A DNA stretch of 64,000 bases, from NCBI RefSeq assembly GCF_017573505.1, contig NZ_JAGEOJ010000013.1, positions 1 through 64,000 of the forward strand, in the 5' to 3' direction. Below are positions 23,862 to 32,127 of the stretch, piece after piece. The stretch's first letter is position 1, and each line of letters starts with the position of its first letter. Source of the stretch: Actinomadura barringtoniae (GTDB lineage Bacteria; Actinomycetota; Actinomycetes; Streptosporangiales; Streptosporangiaceae). A program made the translations under genes and the position numbers. The notes under the pieces are model-generated. The model ran no database searches. It was not told the origin of the DNA and saw nothing but the letters and a program-made list of their open reading frames with translations.

Positions 23862-24839
23862 TTACCTGGCCTGCTGGACGGCGGAGGCCAGTTCCGGCAG
23901 ATCGCTCGTCAAAAGAGAGCTGGCGTTCGTTAGCAGCGAAGACCCGTTCGGGTCGAACATCAGGACGCCGCCGCCGGGCAGCGGTCCGGTGGCGGGCAGC
24001 GCGAGCGCCTGCCGGAGCTGACGTTCGGTGGTCCCGGCGGGGGCCATCAGGCGTTCGATCGTGATGTAGCGGCCCGCGGCGCCGACCCACTTCTGCGTGA
24101 TCGCGCAGATCTTACGGACCTTGACGTCCTTGGTCGCGCCCGGGAGAACGGACGGGCCCTGGACGCCGGTGAAGTTCAGGCCCTTGGTGAGGATGAGCGC
24201 CTTCTCGACCGTTCCGCCGACCTGGACGGGCGCGGGGAGCTTGGAGCAGTCGACGTTCTTCGGGAGCTTCGGCGCGCCGGGAACGCCGGGGACACCGGGC
24301 TTGGGCAGCTTGTCGGCGGGGTTGCCGGGGAGCTTGTCGGCGGGGGGCTTGGGCAGCCGCGAGGCGTCCGGCAGGCAGGTGGGCTGCGGCATGGGAGCCG
24401 GAGCGCCGGGGGCGGGAATGCCGGGGGCGGGGGTGCCGGGCGTGCCGGGGTTACCGGGCTGCGTGGGGTTCGGGAGCTTGTCGGTGGGGAGCTTCGGCAG
24501 CTTGTCGGCCGGCGGCTTGGGGAGCTTGTCGGCCGGGACCTTCGGGAGTTTGTCCGTCGGCACCTTCGGCAGCTTGTCGGTGGGGACCTTCGGGAGCCGG
24601 TCCTTCGGCAGCTTGTCAGTCGGGACCTTCGGGAGCTTGTCGGTCGGGAGGCAGGTCGGGAGCGTGGCGGGGGCCGGCGGTACGGCGTCCTTGACCTGCT
24701 GCACGGCGGCCGGCGCCTTGTCGTGCGCACCGGTCAGCCCGGCGACCGGCGACCCGGTGGCCGCCCAGGTGACGCCGCTGATGGCACCGACCGCGCCAAT
24801 CGCCGCCGCCGCGATCGTGGCCGCCTTCATCGTGATCAT
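23862..24839 (-). CDS. Secreted protein with PTDKLPKV octapeptide repeats
   Basis: 325 residues: hydrophobic signal sequence (~5-27), a repeat region (~61-125) with about seven copies of the octapeptide P-[TA]-D-K-L-P-K-[VPL], a Pro/Gly-rich bridge (~126-152), two further repeat units (~161-180), then a globular C-terminal domain (~200-325) with VEKALILTKGLNFTGVQGPS and RYITIERLMAPAGTTERQLR. Cysteines at 63, 155, 198 and about 246 could form two disulfides bracketing the repeats. The repeat is also visible in the DNA as 24-base units. No family recognised. It lies 84 bases upstream of the sigma factor start, same strand, so may share its transcript. Confidence 0.75.
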   Translation of the reverse strand: MITMKAATIAAAAIGAVGAISGVTWAATGSPVAGLTGAHDKAPAAVQQVKDAVPPAPATLPTCLPTDKLPKVPTDKLPKDRLPKVPTDKLPKVPTDKLPKVPADKLPKPPADKLPKLPTDKLPNPTQPGNPGTPGTPAPGIPAPGAPAPMPQPTCLPDASRLPKPPADKLPGNPADKLPKPGVPGVPGAPKLPKNVDCSKLPAPVQVGGTVEKALILTKGLNFTGVQGPSVLPGATKDVKVRKICAITQKWVGAAGRYITIERLMAPAGTTERQLRQALALPATGPLPGGGVLMFDPNGSSLLTNASSLLTSDLPELASAVQQAR

Positions 24840-25052
24840 CTGTGTCCCTCTCCTGGCTTCCTTGCCTCAACTCTCTTGCGCCCCTCGTATACGCACGACC
24901 ACGCAGCGAGGTTGCACGGCTTCCCAAAGTTTTTTCCGGGCCATGTCCCGGCTGGTCGTTCCGTGCCATGAGCACTGACCGTCACGGGTGGTCTACGGGC
25001 TCCAACAGGGCGTATGCGCGCATCACCGGGAAAGATCGGGCAGCATTGGTTC

Positions 25053-26090
25053 ATGGAGGCCCGTTCCACGTCAGCGCCCCGAGATCTCGCCGCGCTCCCC
25101 AAGGCACATCTGCACCTGCACTTCACCGGCTCGATGCGGCATTCCACGCTCGTGGAGCTCGCCGCCGAGCACGGCGTGCACCTGCCGGACGCCCTGGTCG
25201 AAGACTGGCCCCCGCGATTGCAGGCCACCGACGAACGCGGCTGGTTCCGCTTCCAGCGCCTGTACGACATCGCCAGGTCCGTTCTGAAGACGCCCGACGA
25301 CATGCGGCGCCTGATCCGGGAGACCGCAGAGGACGAGGCGGCCGAGGGGTCGGGCTGGCTGGAGATCCAGGTCGACCCGAGCGGGTACGCGGCGCGCTTC
25401 GGCGGGCTGACCCCGACCGTCGAGCTGGTCCTGGACGCCGTGCGGCAGGCCGAGGACGCGACGGGCGTCGGGATCGGCGTCGTGATCGCGGCCAACCGGA
25501 CCCGGCATCCGCTCGACGCCAAGACGCTGGCCCGGCTGGCGCTGCGCTACACCGACCGCGGCGTGGTCGGGTTCGGGCTGTCCAACGACGAGCGGCGCGG
25601 GCGCGCGTACGACTTCGAGGGCGCGTTCCGCATCGCGCGGCGGGGCGGGCTGCTGTCGGCCCCGCACGGCGGCGAGCTGCTCGGCCCGCAGAGCATCCGC
25701 GAGTGCCTGGAGACGCTCGGCGCGGACCGGATCGGGCACGGGGTGCGCGCCGTGGAGGACCCGCGGCTGCTGGAGAAGATCGTGGAACGCGAGGTGACGC
25801 TGGAGGTCTGCCCGGCGTCCAACGTCGGGCTCGGCGTGGCCCGTTCGGCCGCCGACGTGCCCGTACGGCAGCTGTTCGAGGCGGGGGCGCGGATGGCGCT
25901 CGGCGCCGACGACCCGCTGCTGTTCGGGTCGCGGCTGGTGCGGCAGTACGAGCTGGCGCGCTCCGACCACGGGTTCACCGACGGCGAGCTCGCCGAGCTG
26001 GCCCGGCAGTCGATCCACGGCTCGGCCGCCCCCGAGACGGTCCGCAAGCGCCTGCTGGGCGACATCGACAACTGGCTCAAGCGCCACTGA
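25053..26090 (+). CDS. add: Adenosine deaminase family protein
   Basis: Amidohydrolase-fold purine deaminase, about 345 residues from the ATG at 25053 (MEARSTSAPRDLAALPKAHL); an in-frame ATG at 25014 would add 13 residues, and neither has a strong ribosome site. Metal-binding and catalytic motifs: HLHLHFTGSMR near the N-terminus, HGGELLG, RIGHGVRA, CPASNVGLG and GADDPLLFG. These correspond to the zinc His pair, catalytic Glu region, catalytic His and Asp pair of adenosine deaminases. HFTG replaces the more common HLDG, as in a Streptomyces-type subgroup. The reaction is presumably adenosine to inosine, but related members act on adenine or aminodeoxyfutalosine. Confidence 0.85.
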   Translation: MEARSTSAPRDLAALPKAHLHLHFTGSMRHSTLVELAAEHGVHLPDALVEDWPPRLQATDERGWFRFQRLYDIARSVLKTPDDMRRLIRETAEDEAAEGSGWLEIQVDPSGYAARFGGLTPTVELVLDAVRQAEDATGVGIGVVIAANRTRHPLDAKTLARLALRYTDRGVVGFGLSNDERRGRAYDFEGAFRIARRGGLLSAPHGGELLGPQSIRECLETLGADRIGHGVRAVEDPRLLEKIVEREVTLEVCPASNVGLGVARSAADVPVRQLFEAGARMALGADDPLLFGSRLVRQYELARSDHGFTDGELAELARQSIHGSAAPETVRKRLLGDIDNWLKRH

Positions 26091-26125
26091 ACGGCGCTGA
26101 ACGGCGCTGACCGCCACTGAACGCG

Positions 26126-26160
26126 CTTGAGCGGTGGCGGTCCTGCCGCCACCGCTCAAG
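26126..26160. terminator. Bidirectional terminator between add and the transporter gene
   Basis: Perfect 15-bp stem CTTGAGCGGTGGCGG (26126-26140) with CCGCCACCGCTCAAG (26146-26160) and a 5-base loop, located between two convergent stops (26090 and 26173). It is preceded by tandem TGAACGGCGC copies at the end of the deaminase gene. Confidence 0.85.
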
Positions 26161-26172
26161 AAGGTCGTTCCG

Positions 26173-27606
26173 TCAGGCCGCTTCGACGGGGACCGGGGTG
26201 GTCTCGTCGGTGGGCTCACCGGCCTCGACCGGGGCGGTCGCGGGGGCCGGCAGGCGGGACGGGATCACCAGGGCGATGACGACCGCCACGCCCAGGACCA
26301 CGGCGCCCGTCCAGACCGAGGCGGTGAGGCCGTCGGTGAAGCGCTGCGGGCTGGTGAAGTCGCCGTTCGCCGAGAACACCGCGCCCAGGACCGCGATGCC
26401 GAGGACCGTGCCGAGCTGGCGCAGCGCGTTGCTCACGCCGGACGCCAGGCCGGTGAACTCGTGCGGCGCGAACGCCAGCACCAGGCGGGCCTGCGGCGAG
26501 AAGAACAGGCCCATGCCGATCCCGGCGAGAACGAAGGCGGGCAGCAGCGTTCCGTAGGAGACGTCGGCCGCGGTCACGGCGCCGAGCCAGGCGATGCCGG
26601 CGGTCTGGAAGACCAGGGCGAGCGCCAGCACGTTGCGCGGGCCGACGCGGGCCATCAGCGGCGCGGTCAGCGGGGCGACGACCACCGGCATCGCGGTCCA
26701 CGGCAGGGTGCGGACGCCGGCCTCCAGCGGGGACATGCCCTGGACGCCCTGCAGGAACTGCGCGAGCAGGAAGACCGCGCCGAACATCCCGAACGACATG
26801 ACCAGCGCGACGGCGTTCACGGCGCTGAAGCCGCGGCTCTTGAAGATCGCCATGGGCAGCATCGGGTTTACGGCGCGCAGCTCGTACGCCAGGAAGCCGG
26901 TCAGCACGGCCGCGCCGGCGATCAGAGCGGTCAGGACGAGCGGGCTGGTCCAGCCGCGGCCGTTGCCCTCGACCAGGCCGAGCACGATGCCGAGCAGACC
27001 GGCGCTGACCAGGAACGTGCCGACCAGGTCCAGCGGCTTGCGCGGGCCGTGGCTCTCGGTCAGGAAGGCGCGGGCGAGGCCCAGCAGGACGATGCCGATC
27101 GGGACGTTGATCCAGAAGATCCACTGCCAGGTGGCGTACTCGGTGAGCGCGCCGCCGACCACCGGGCCGAGCGCGACGCCGAGCCCGCTCATCGCACCCC
27201 AGGCGGCCAGCGCCTGGCCGCGCCGGTTGGCGGGGGTCGCGGCGGCGAGCATGGTCAGCGTGAGCGGCGTGACGATCGCGGCGCCGGCGCCCTGGACGGC
27301 GCGGGCGGCGATGAGGGCGCCGATCCCGGGGGCCAGCGCCGCGGCGGCGGAGGACGCGGTGAAGAGGGTCAGGCCGATGAGGAAGAGCCTGCGGCGGCCG
27401 AACCGGTCGGCGACGGCGGCGCCGGTCAGCAGCAGGACGGCGAACGTGAGCGTGTAGGCGTTGACCGTCCACTCGAGCGCTTCGAGGCCGGTGCCGAGGT
27501 CCTTGCGGATCGAGGGCAGGGCGTTGGTGACGATGAGGTTGTCCAGGGAGACCATGAACAACGCGATTCCGGTGACGATGAAGGTTTTGAGTGCGTGGTG
27601 CCTCAT
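26173..27606 (-). CDS. Multidrug MFS transporter, DHA2/EmrB-QacA type
   Basis: Proton-driven drug exporter of 477 residues with about 14 predicted membrane segments. It begins MRHHALKTFIVTGIALFMVS and carries the SLDNLIVTNALPSI segment of TM1, motif A GAAVADRFGRRRLF (~62-75), motif B-like ARAVQGAGAAIVTPLTLT and the motif C-like GVALGPVVGGALTEY. The acidic residue in TM1 (SLDNLIV) is the usual cation-coupling position. A Pro/Glu-rich tail follows TM14. It lies downstream of a TetR gene on the same strand and behind a TetR-type operator (27637-27657), so it is very probably repressed by that regulator. Drug range cannot be read from sequence. Confidence 0.92.
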   Translation of the reverse strand: MRHHALKTFIVTGIALFMVSLDNLIVTNALPSIRKDLGTGLEALEWTVNAYTLTFAVLLLTGAAVADRFGRRRLFLIGLTLFTASSAAAALAPGIGALIAARAVQGAGAAIVTPLTLTMLAAATPANRRGQALAAWGAMSGLGVALGPVVGGALTEYATWQWIFWINVPIGIVLLGLARAFLTESHGPRKPLDLVGTFLVSAGLLGIVLGLVEGNGRGWTSPLVLTALIAGAAVLTGFLAYELRAVNPMLPMAIFKSRGFSAVNAVALVMSFGMFGAVFLLAQFLQGVQGMSPLEAGVRTLPWTAMPVVVAPLTAPLMARVGPRNVLALALVFQTAGIAWLGAVTAADVSYGTLLPAFVLAGIGMGLFFSPQARLVLAFAPHEFTGLASGVSNALRQLGTVLGIAVLGAVFSANGDFTSPQRFTDGLTASVWTGAVVLGVAVVIALVIPSRLPAPATAPVEAGEPTDETTPVPVEAA

Positions 27607-27636
27607 GGCCCGCTCCTCGGGATCTCGTTCAGGGGG

Positions 27637-27657
27637 ATTAGTTATCAGTCACTAACT
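27637..27657. promoter_or_regulatory. Operator upstream of the MFS gene
   Basis: TTAGT (27638-27642) and ACTAA (27651-27655) are inverted with an 8-base spacer. The same arms and spacing occur in front of the TetR gene (28229-28252). The site lies about 30 bases before the MFS start, in a short AT-rich patch (GGGGATTAGTTATC) unlike its surroundings. Confidence 0.7.
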
Positions 27658-27676
27658 TTGATGTCGAAAAAAAAGA

Positions 27677-28222
27677 TCATGCGTCGGCGGACCAGTCGCG
27701 CAGCGACTGGGCGAGCTTCTCTCCGGGGGTGTAGGGGATGCCGAACGCGACCAGGACGTTCAGCAGCATGCCGGTCGAGACGAACCGCAGGACCTCCTGG
27801 GGCGGCTCACCGGAGAGCTCGGCCACGGTGCGCCAGAGCCGCGCCCACCGGGCGTTGCCCATGATCTGGATCTCCTCGTCGTCGACCGCGGCCGCGAAGA
27901 TCTGGAGCTGGAACTGCAGGACGGTCGAGTTGGCCAGCAGTTCCCGGTAGCGGGCGCCCATCGCGGAGATCGCCTCGCTGCCGTACAGGCCGCCGGCGGC
28001 GTCGCGCATGGCGTCCTCGATCGTGTCGAAGCAGCGCTCGACGGCGGCGAGGAACAGGGCCCGCTTGGACGGGAACAGGCGGAACAGATAGGGCTGCGAG
28101 ACCCCGACCTGCTGGGCGATCTGGGCGGTCGAGGTGCCCTCGTAACCACCCTTGGCGAACGCGCAGACCGCGGCGCGGAGGGTCTCCTCGCGCCTGTCCT
28201 CGGCGCTCATCCGTGGGCTCAT
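27677..28222 (-). CDS. TetR family repressor
   Basis: 181 residues. The N-terminal helix-turn-helix (residues ~10-55) has the TetR pattern: RREETLRAAVCAFAKGGYEG, then STAQIAQQVGVSQPYLFRLF and PSKRALFLAAVERCF. The C-terminal ligand domain is variable. It precedes the drug exporter on the same strand, and two near-identical operators lie before each of the two genes, so autoregulation plus control of the exporter is the likely circuit. The inducer is probably an exported compound. Confidence 0.93.
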   Translation of the reverse strand: MSPRMSAEDRREETLRAAVCAFAKGGYEGTSTAQIAQQVGVSQPYLFRLFPSKRALFLAAVERCFDTIEDAMRDAAGGLYGSEAISAMGARYRELLANSTVLQFQLQIFAAAVDDEEIQIMGNARWARLWRTVAELSGEPPQEVLRFVSTGMLLNVLVAFGIPYTPGEKLAQSLRDWSADA

Positions 28223-28228
28223 GGGAGA

Positions 28229-28252
28229 AAGTTAGTACTCAATCACTAACTT
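28229..28252. promoter_or_regulatory. Operator upstream of the TetR gene
   Basis: Perfect 8-bp arms AAGTTAGT (28229-28236) and ACTAACTT (28245-28252) with an 8-base spacer ACTCAATC. It lies seven bases before the TetR start and just after the GntR stop, so bound repressor would sit on the TetR gene's own ribosome site and promoter. Shares arms and spacing with 27637-27657. Confidence 0.78.
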
Positions 28253-28254
28253 CG

Positions 28255-28971
28255 TCAAGGGGTGGGCGCGGCCGGGGCGGCAGGAGCCGTCGGGCCCCAC
28301 ATCTCCTGCCGCTCAAGGTGCGCGATCAGCAGCTCGCCCGCTCGCATGATGTGCAGCCGCATCGCGCCGCTCGCCGCGTGCGGGTCACCGCTCCGCAGGG
28401 CCTCGAGGATGCGCAGATGGTCGCGTTCGACGGCGGCGGGCCAGTCCGGCAGCCGCCCGTACAGCCCGCGCGGCACGTACCGCGACACCGAGCCGAGCGA
28501 CCAGGCGAGCTTCTCCGAATCCGCCGCCAGGTTGATCGCCCGGTGGAACGCGTGGTTGTGGTCCTCCACCAGATCGGCCCGGCCGGCGGCGACCGCCTGC
28601 TCCAGCGACCGCTGGATGCCGGTGAGGTCGCGCATCGTCTCCGGCTCCATGCGCCGGGCCGCCCGTACGGTCAGCTCGGCCGCGATGGTCGCCTGCACCC
28701 AGAACAGGTCGTTCACGTCCTGCTTGGACAGCGGCGCCACCACGAACCCGCGGCGCGGTTCGAGCTGTACGAAGCCCTCACTGCGCAATGACTGCAGCGC
28801 CTCTCGTACGGGAGTCACGCTGATGCCGAAATCCAGCGCCAGCCGCTCCAGCCGGAGGAACTCGCCGGGTCTCACCTGCCCGTCCATGATGAGCTCACGG
28901 ATGCGCGCGGCGACCTCGTCGCACAATTGAGGCCGCGGTCCTAGACCCCGCCGGGGTCGCGGAATGGCCAC
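28255..28971 (-). CDS. GntR family regulator, FadR/FCD subgroup
   Basis: 238 residues from a GTG at 28971 (MAIPRPRRGL) with GGCGGAG upstream; the much longer frame to 29814 would run antisense through the exporter gene and riboswitch. The N-terminal winged helix has LCDEVAARIRELIMDGQVRP, LRLERLALDFGISVTPVREA and LRSEGFVQLEPRRGFVVAPL. The C-terminal FCD domain shows DLVEDHNHAFHRAINLAADS and EALRSGDPHAASGAMRLHIM, with the His/Asp residues that bind a metal in many members. It probably senses a small carboxylate; target not evident from its neighbours. Confidence 0.9.
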   Translation of the reverse strand: MAIPRPRRGLGPRPQLCDEVAARIRELIMDGQVRPGEFLRLERLALDFGISVTPVREALQSLRSEGFVQLEPRRGFVVAPLSKQDVNDLFWVQATIAAELTVRAARRMEPETMRDLTGIQRSLEQAVAAGRADLVEDHNHAFHRAINLAADSEKLAWSLGSVSRYVPRGLYGRLPDWPAAVERDHLRILEALRSGDPHAASGAMRLHIMRAGELLIAHLERQEMWGPTAPAAPAAPTP

Positions 28972-29177
28972 GTCGTACTCCGCCCCACTGAAGGCCCTCC
29001 CACGGGAACCCGCGGGGGTGAAGGGCCTTGCCTCAATGATGCTCGCCGGGCGGCACATGTGAACGCACCCGACCCCGGAAAACAATTCCTGACGTAATAG
29101 CGGAAATGCAGATAAAAACATTCGCCGCCATTCGGTACGGCCGGGTGGGCGGCCGGCATGCGGGGCCAGGCGCGGGG

Positions 29178-29762
29178 TCAGGCGAAGGCGGCTTCGAGGA
29201 GCAGGATGACGCCGAAGATCGCGAAGCCGGCCGCGGCGCCGTAGCGGATCACCTTCTCGGGGAGGCGGCGGCCGAGGATCCGGCCGACGACGATGGCGAG
29301 CGCGTCGGCGGCGACCATGCCGACCGTGCTGCCCAGCCAGATCCCGGCCAGGCCCCAGAAGCCACCGTGGTCGGCGGCCAGGGTGACGGTCGCGAGCATG
29401 GTCTTGTCGCCCAGCTCGGCCAGGAAGAACGCGCCGCCGACCGCCAGGATGGCCGAGCCGGTGGCCTTGTCGGCCTTGGCCTGTTCGTCGTCGGTGAGCT
29501 CGTCGCCGCGCAGCGTCCAGGCGGCGAAGCCGAGGAACGCCAGCCCGGCGAGGATCGAGATGGGCCTGGTGGGGATCGCCGCCCCGAGCGCCGCGCCCAG
29601 CACCACGCTCGCCAGGTGGACCAGGGCGGTCGCGGCGGTGATGCCGATGAGGACGGGGAGCGCGCGGAACCGCGTCGCGAAGGTCATGGCCATCAGCTGG
29701 CTCTTGTCGCCCAGCTCGGCGACGAAGATGACGACCAGGCTGATGATGAATGCGGAGATCAA
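29178..29762 (-). CDS. TMEM165/GDT1 family divalent cation exporter (UPF0016), probable manganese
   Basis: Six-helix membrane protein of 194 residues made of two homologous halves, each with the family motif E-x-G-D-[KR]-[ST]: ELGDKSQ (residues 16-22) and ELGDKT (~115-120). These acidic residues form the ion pathway. Starts at TTG (29762) with GAGAGG ten bases upstream; the conserved N-terminus (MISAFIISLVVIFVAELGDK) fits that start. Bacterial members export Mn2+ and some carry Ca2+. The manganese-type riboswitch immediately upstream strongly supports Mn2+ homeostasis here. Confidence 0.92.
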   Translation of the reverse strand: MISAFIISLVVIFVAELGDKSQLMAMTFATRFRALPVLIGITAATALVHLASVVLGAALGAAIPTRPISILAGLAFLGFAAWTLRGDELTDDEQAKADKATGSAILAVGGAFFLAELGDKTMLATVTLAADHGGFWGLAGIWLGSTVGMVAADALAIVVGRILGRRLPEKVIRYGAAAGFAIFGVILLLEAAFA

Positions 29763-29797
29763 ACCGCTGTGCCTCTCGCTCGGTGCCGAGCTGAGGG

Positions 29798-29950
29798 CGG
29801 GGGATTTCGCGCACGACCTCGGCCCGGCATGACTGCCAGGCCGAAGGTCTCGTCCGCCTGCGGGCCGACCGGCCCGAGGCCCGCGCGACCGGGCGCTCTC
29901 GGGAACGCCAGTGTGTCGATCACGCGATTGGGACTACTCCCCCTCGACGA
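29798..29950 (-). ncRNA. yybP-ykoY (manganese) riboswitch
   Basis: On the minus strand the leader begins GAGGGGGAGTAGTCCC (about 29944-29929) and continues CGACACACTGGCG, then GACGAGACCTTCGGCCTGGC and ends GCCGGGCCGAGGTCGTGC (about 29828-29811). The GGGGAGTAG box, the GAGACC..GAGGTC closing helix and the short CC-GG side helix are hallmarks of the yybP-ykoY class, whose ligand is Mn2+. It lies 40-190 bases before a GDT1/UPF0016 exporter, the classic partner of this RNA. Ends are approximate. In high-GC bacteria it may act at translation, since no terminator is obvious. Confidence 0.8.
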
Positions 29951-29997
29951 AGATCAGGCTATCAGGACCGGGCGAACAGCCTTGGCGCCGGACCGCG

Positions 29998-31065
29998 TCA
30001 GAGAGTCACGCCGATGAAGACGGGCTCGTTGACCAGCACGACCCCGAACGCCTCCCGTACACCGTCGCGCACGTGGCGGGCGAGGGCCAGCAGGTCCTCG
30101 GTGCTGCCGCCGCCGGGGTTGGTGAGGGCGAGCGTGTGCTTGCCGGAGATGCGGACCGGGCCGAGCGCCTCCCCCTTGGCGAAACCGGCCCTGTCGATCA
30201 GCCAGGCCGCCGAGGTCTTCGTTCGGCCGCCGCTCTCGGGGTAGCGCGGGAACGTCGCGTCCGGGCCGAGGCGTTCGGCCACCCGGCGCTCAAGATCCGC
30301 GAGCTGCGCGGCGTCCAGGATCGGATTGGTGAAGAACGACCCGGCGCTGCGGGTGTCGGGGTCGTCCGGGTCCAGGACCATGCCCTTGCCGCGGCGCAGC
30401 TCCAGGACGGCGTCGCGCGCCTCCTTGAGGGGCACGCGCGCGCCGGGCTCCACGCCGAGCCTGCGGGCCAGTTCGGCGTACGCGATCGGCTGCGACTCCT
30501 CCGACTGGCCCAGCTCGTAGGTCACGTCCAGGATCACGAAGCGGTCCGAGCCCTTGAAGACGCTGTGCCGGTAGGTGAAGCGGCAGTCCTCGCGGCCGAG
30601 CGTGACGCACTTGCGCTCCTGCCGGTCGTACGCCTGGACCTCGACGATCGTCTCGCTGACGTCCTGGCCGTACGCGCCGACGTTCTGGATCGGGGTGGCG
30701 CCGACCCGGCCGGGGATGCCCGCCAGGCACTCGACGCCCGCCAGCCCGTCCGCCACGCAGCGCGCCACGAACGGGTCCCACTCCTCGCCGGCCTGGACGC
30801 GCACCCGCACGCGGCCCTGCTCGTCGGTGGCGCTCTCGGTGCCGCGCGTACCGATGTGGATCACCGTTCCGGGGAAGCCCGCGTCGGCGACCACCAGGTT
30901 GCTGCCGCCGCCGAGGATCAGCACCGGCTCGCCGGCCTCGTCCGCCCGGCGCACGGCCGCGACCAGCTCGTCCTCGGTCGTCGCCTCCACGAAGCGGCGA
31001 GCCGGGCCGCCGAGGCGGAGCGTGGTGTAGCCGGCCAGCCTCACGTCCTCAGCGAACACTGCCAC
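29998..31065 (-). CDS. murB: UDP-N-acetylenolpyruvoylglucosamine reductase
   Basis: MurB reduces UDP-GlcNAc-enolpyruvate to UDP-MurNAc with NADPH and FAD, the second committed step of peptidoglycan synthesis. 355 residues from a GTG at 31065 (MAVFAEDVRLAGYTTLRLGG) behind GGGAGAGG; the longer frame upstream is basic low-complexity sequence. FAD-binding segments VLILGGGSNLVVAD and GIPGRVGATPIQNVGAYGQD; catalytic-loop region CRFTYRHSVFKG; the Ser of AGSFFTNPI acts as the proton donor in the family; the C-terminal part has RISGKHTLALTNPGGGSTED. Type I by length. It closes the rpmG-hadA-hadB-murB run, with about 200 bases of separation from hadB. Confidence 0.95.
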   Translation of the reverse strand: MAVFAEDVRLAGYTTLRLGGPARRFVEATTEDELVAAVRRADEAGEPVLILGGGSNLVVADAGFPGTVIHIGTRGTESATDEQGRVRVRVQAGEEWDPFVARCVADGLAGVECLAGIPGRVGATPIQNVGAYGQDVSETIVEVQAYDRQERKCVTLGREDCRFTYRHSVFKGSDRFVILDVTYELGQSEESQPIAYAELARRLGVEPGARVPLKEARDAVLELRRGKGMVLDPDDPDTRSAGSFFTNPILDAAQLADLERRVAERLGPDATFPRYPESGGRTKTSAAWLIDRAGFAKGEALGPVRISGKHTLALTNPGGGSTEDLLALARHVRDGVREAFGVVLVNEPVFIGVTL

Positions 31066-31261
31066 GCGGTCTTCCTCTCCCGTACGTTCCCCGGTCGTGC
31101 GGGCCGCAGCGCGCTCGGCGTTCCGGCCCGCACACCAGGATGGCGCACCCGTGCACGGCGCGTGCACGCAGGCACGCGCCAGGGCACGTTCACACGCGAG
31201 GCGCACGCATGAGGCCCGCGCACGAGGCGCGCGGGCACGCACGGCGCGTGCGTGCGCGGTC

Positions 31262-31687
31262 TCAGGCGAGCCGGACGACGGCCTTGGCGCGCGTGAGGAC
31301 CTTCTGCTCGTTGGACCGGGCGGTGAGCGCGACGACGACCTTGTTGTCGTCCAGCTTCTCCTCCACCTTGCCGCTGATCTCCAGGGTCGCGCCGCCCTCG
31401 TCGGGCACCACGACCGGCGCGGAGAAGCGCACGCCGTAGTCGACCACGGCGCCCGGGTCGCCGGCCCAGTCGGTCACGTACCGGCCGCCCTGGGCCATCG
31501 TGAACATGCCGTGCGCGATCACGTCCGGCAGGCCGACCTTCTTGGTGAACGACTCGCGCCAGTGGATCGGGTTGAAGTCGCCGGACGCGCCCGCGTACAT
31601 CACCAGGTTGAGGCGGTCCACCGGGTAGGACTGCGCGGGGATCTCGGTGCCGACCTCGACCTCGTCGTACTTCACCTGTGCGGCCAT
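31262..31687 (-). CDS. hadB: MaoC-type (3R)-hydroxyacyl dehydratase, HadB-like subunit
   Basis: 141 residues, hot-dog fold. The R-hydratase motif ASGDFNPIHWRESF carries the catalytic Asp and His (about residues 37 and 42), followed by VIAHGMFTMAQGGRYVTDW. This is the catalytic half of a HadAB heterodimer that dehydrates 3-hydroxyacyl-ACP in fatty acid elongation. Start overlaps the hadA stop as TGATG. The order rpmG-hadA-hadB is that of mycobacteria, where HadAB(C) serve mycolate synthesis; this organism need not make mycolates, so a general FAS-II role is as likely. Confidence 0.92.
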   Translation of the reverse strand: MAAQVKYDEVEVGTEIPAQSYPVDRLNLVMYAGASGDFNPIHWRESFTKKVGLPDVIAHGMFTMAQGGRYVTDWAGDPGAVVDYGVRFSAPVVVPDEGGATLEISGKVEEKLDDNKVVVALTARSNEQKVLTRAKAVVRLA

Positions 31688-32127
31688 CAGGCACCCCGCT
31701 CCACGATCGTGTTGAAGGCCTTGCAGAGCAGTTCGCCCTCGGTGGTCTTGATCTCGGTCTCCAGGACCAGCTTCTCGTTGTTGCCGATCGACTTGATCTC
31801 GGTGACCGTCGACTCGCAGACCACGGTGTCGCCGGCCCGCAGCGGGCGGGTGTACTCGAAGCGCTGCTCGCCGTGCACGACCATCGCGAAGTTCAGGCCG
31901 AGCTCGGGGTCGGCCAGCGAGCCGCCACCGCCCATCGAGACCACGATGGGGAAGGTCGGCGGGGCGATCACGTCGGCGTGCCCGGCGGCCTTGGCCGCCT
32001 CCTGGTCGCGGTAGATCGGGTTCTTGTCGCCGATCGCGTCCGCGAACTCCCGGATCTTCAGCCGGGTGACCTCGTAAGGCGCGCTGGGCGGGAACGCCCG
32101 CCCGATGAAATCACGGTTGAGTGCCAT
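31687..32127 (-). CDS. hadA: MaoC-like dehydratase, HadA-like (non-catalytic) subunit
   Basis: 146 residues starting MALNRDFIGRAFPPSAPYEV at 32127 with GGAGGG before the ATG. Hot-dog fold with the motif degenerated to GDKNPIYRD: the catalytic His is replaced, as in HadA, which binds acyl chain and ACP while HadB supplies catalysis. Later segments APPTFPIVVSMGGGGS and VVHGEQRFEYTRPLRAGDTV are typical. Translationally coupled to hadB. The frame extended to 32274 enters repeat-rich intergenic DNA. Confidence 0.9.
   Translation of the reverse strand: MALNRDFIGRAFPPSAPYEVTRLKIREFADAIGDKNPIYRDQEAAKAAGHADVIAPPTFPIVVSMGGGGSLADPELGLNFAMVVHGEQRFEYTRPLRAGDTVVCESTVTEIKSIGNNEKLVLETEIKTTEGELLCKAFNTIVERGA

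Noticed and set aside
28972..29814. Extended N-terminus of the GntR protein to 519 residues
   Set aside because: The extension runs antisense to the GDT1 exporter and riboswitch and is pure Arg/Pro/Gly shadow; the GTG at 28971 with GGCGGAG is the sensible start.
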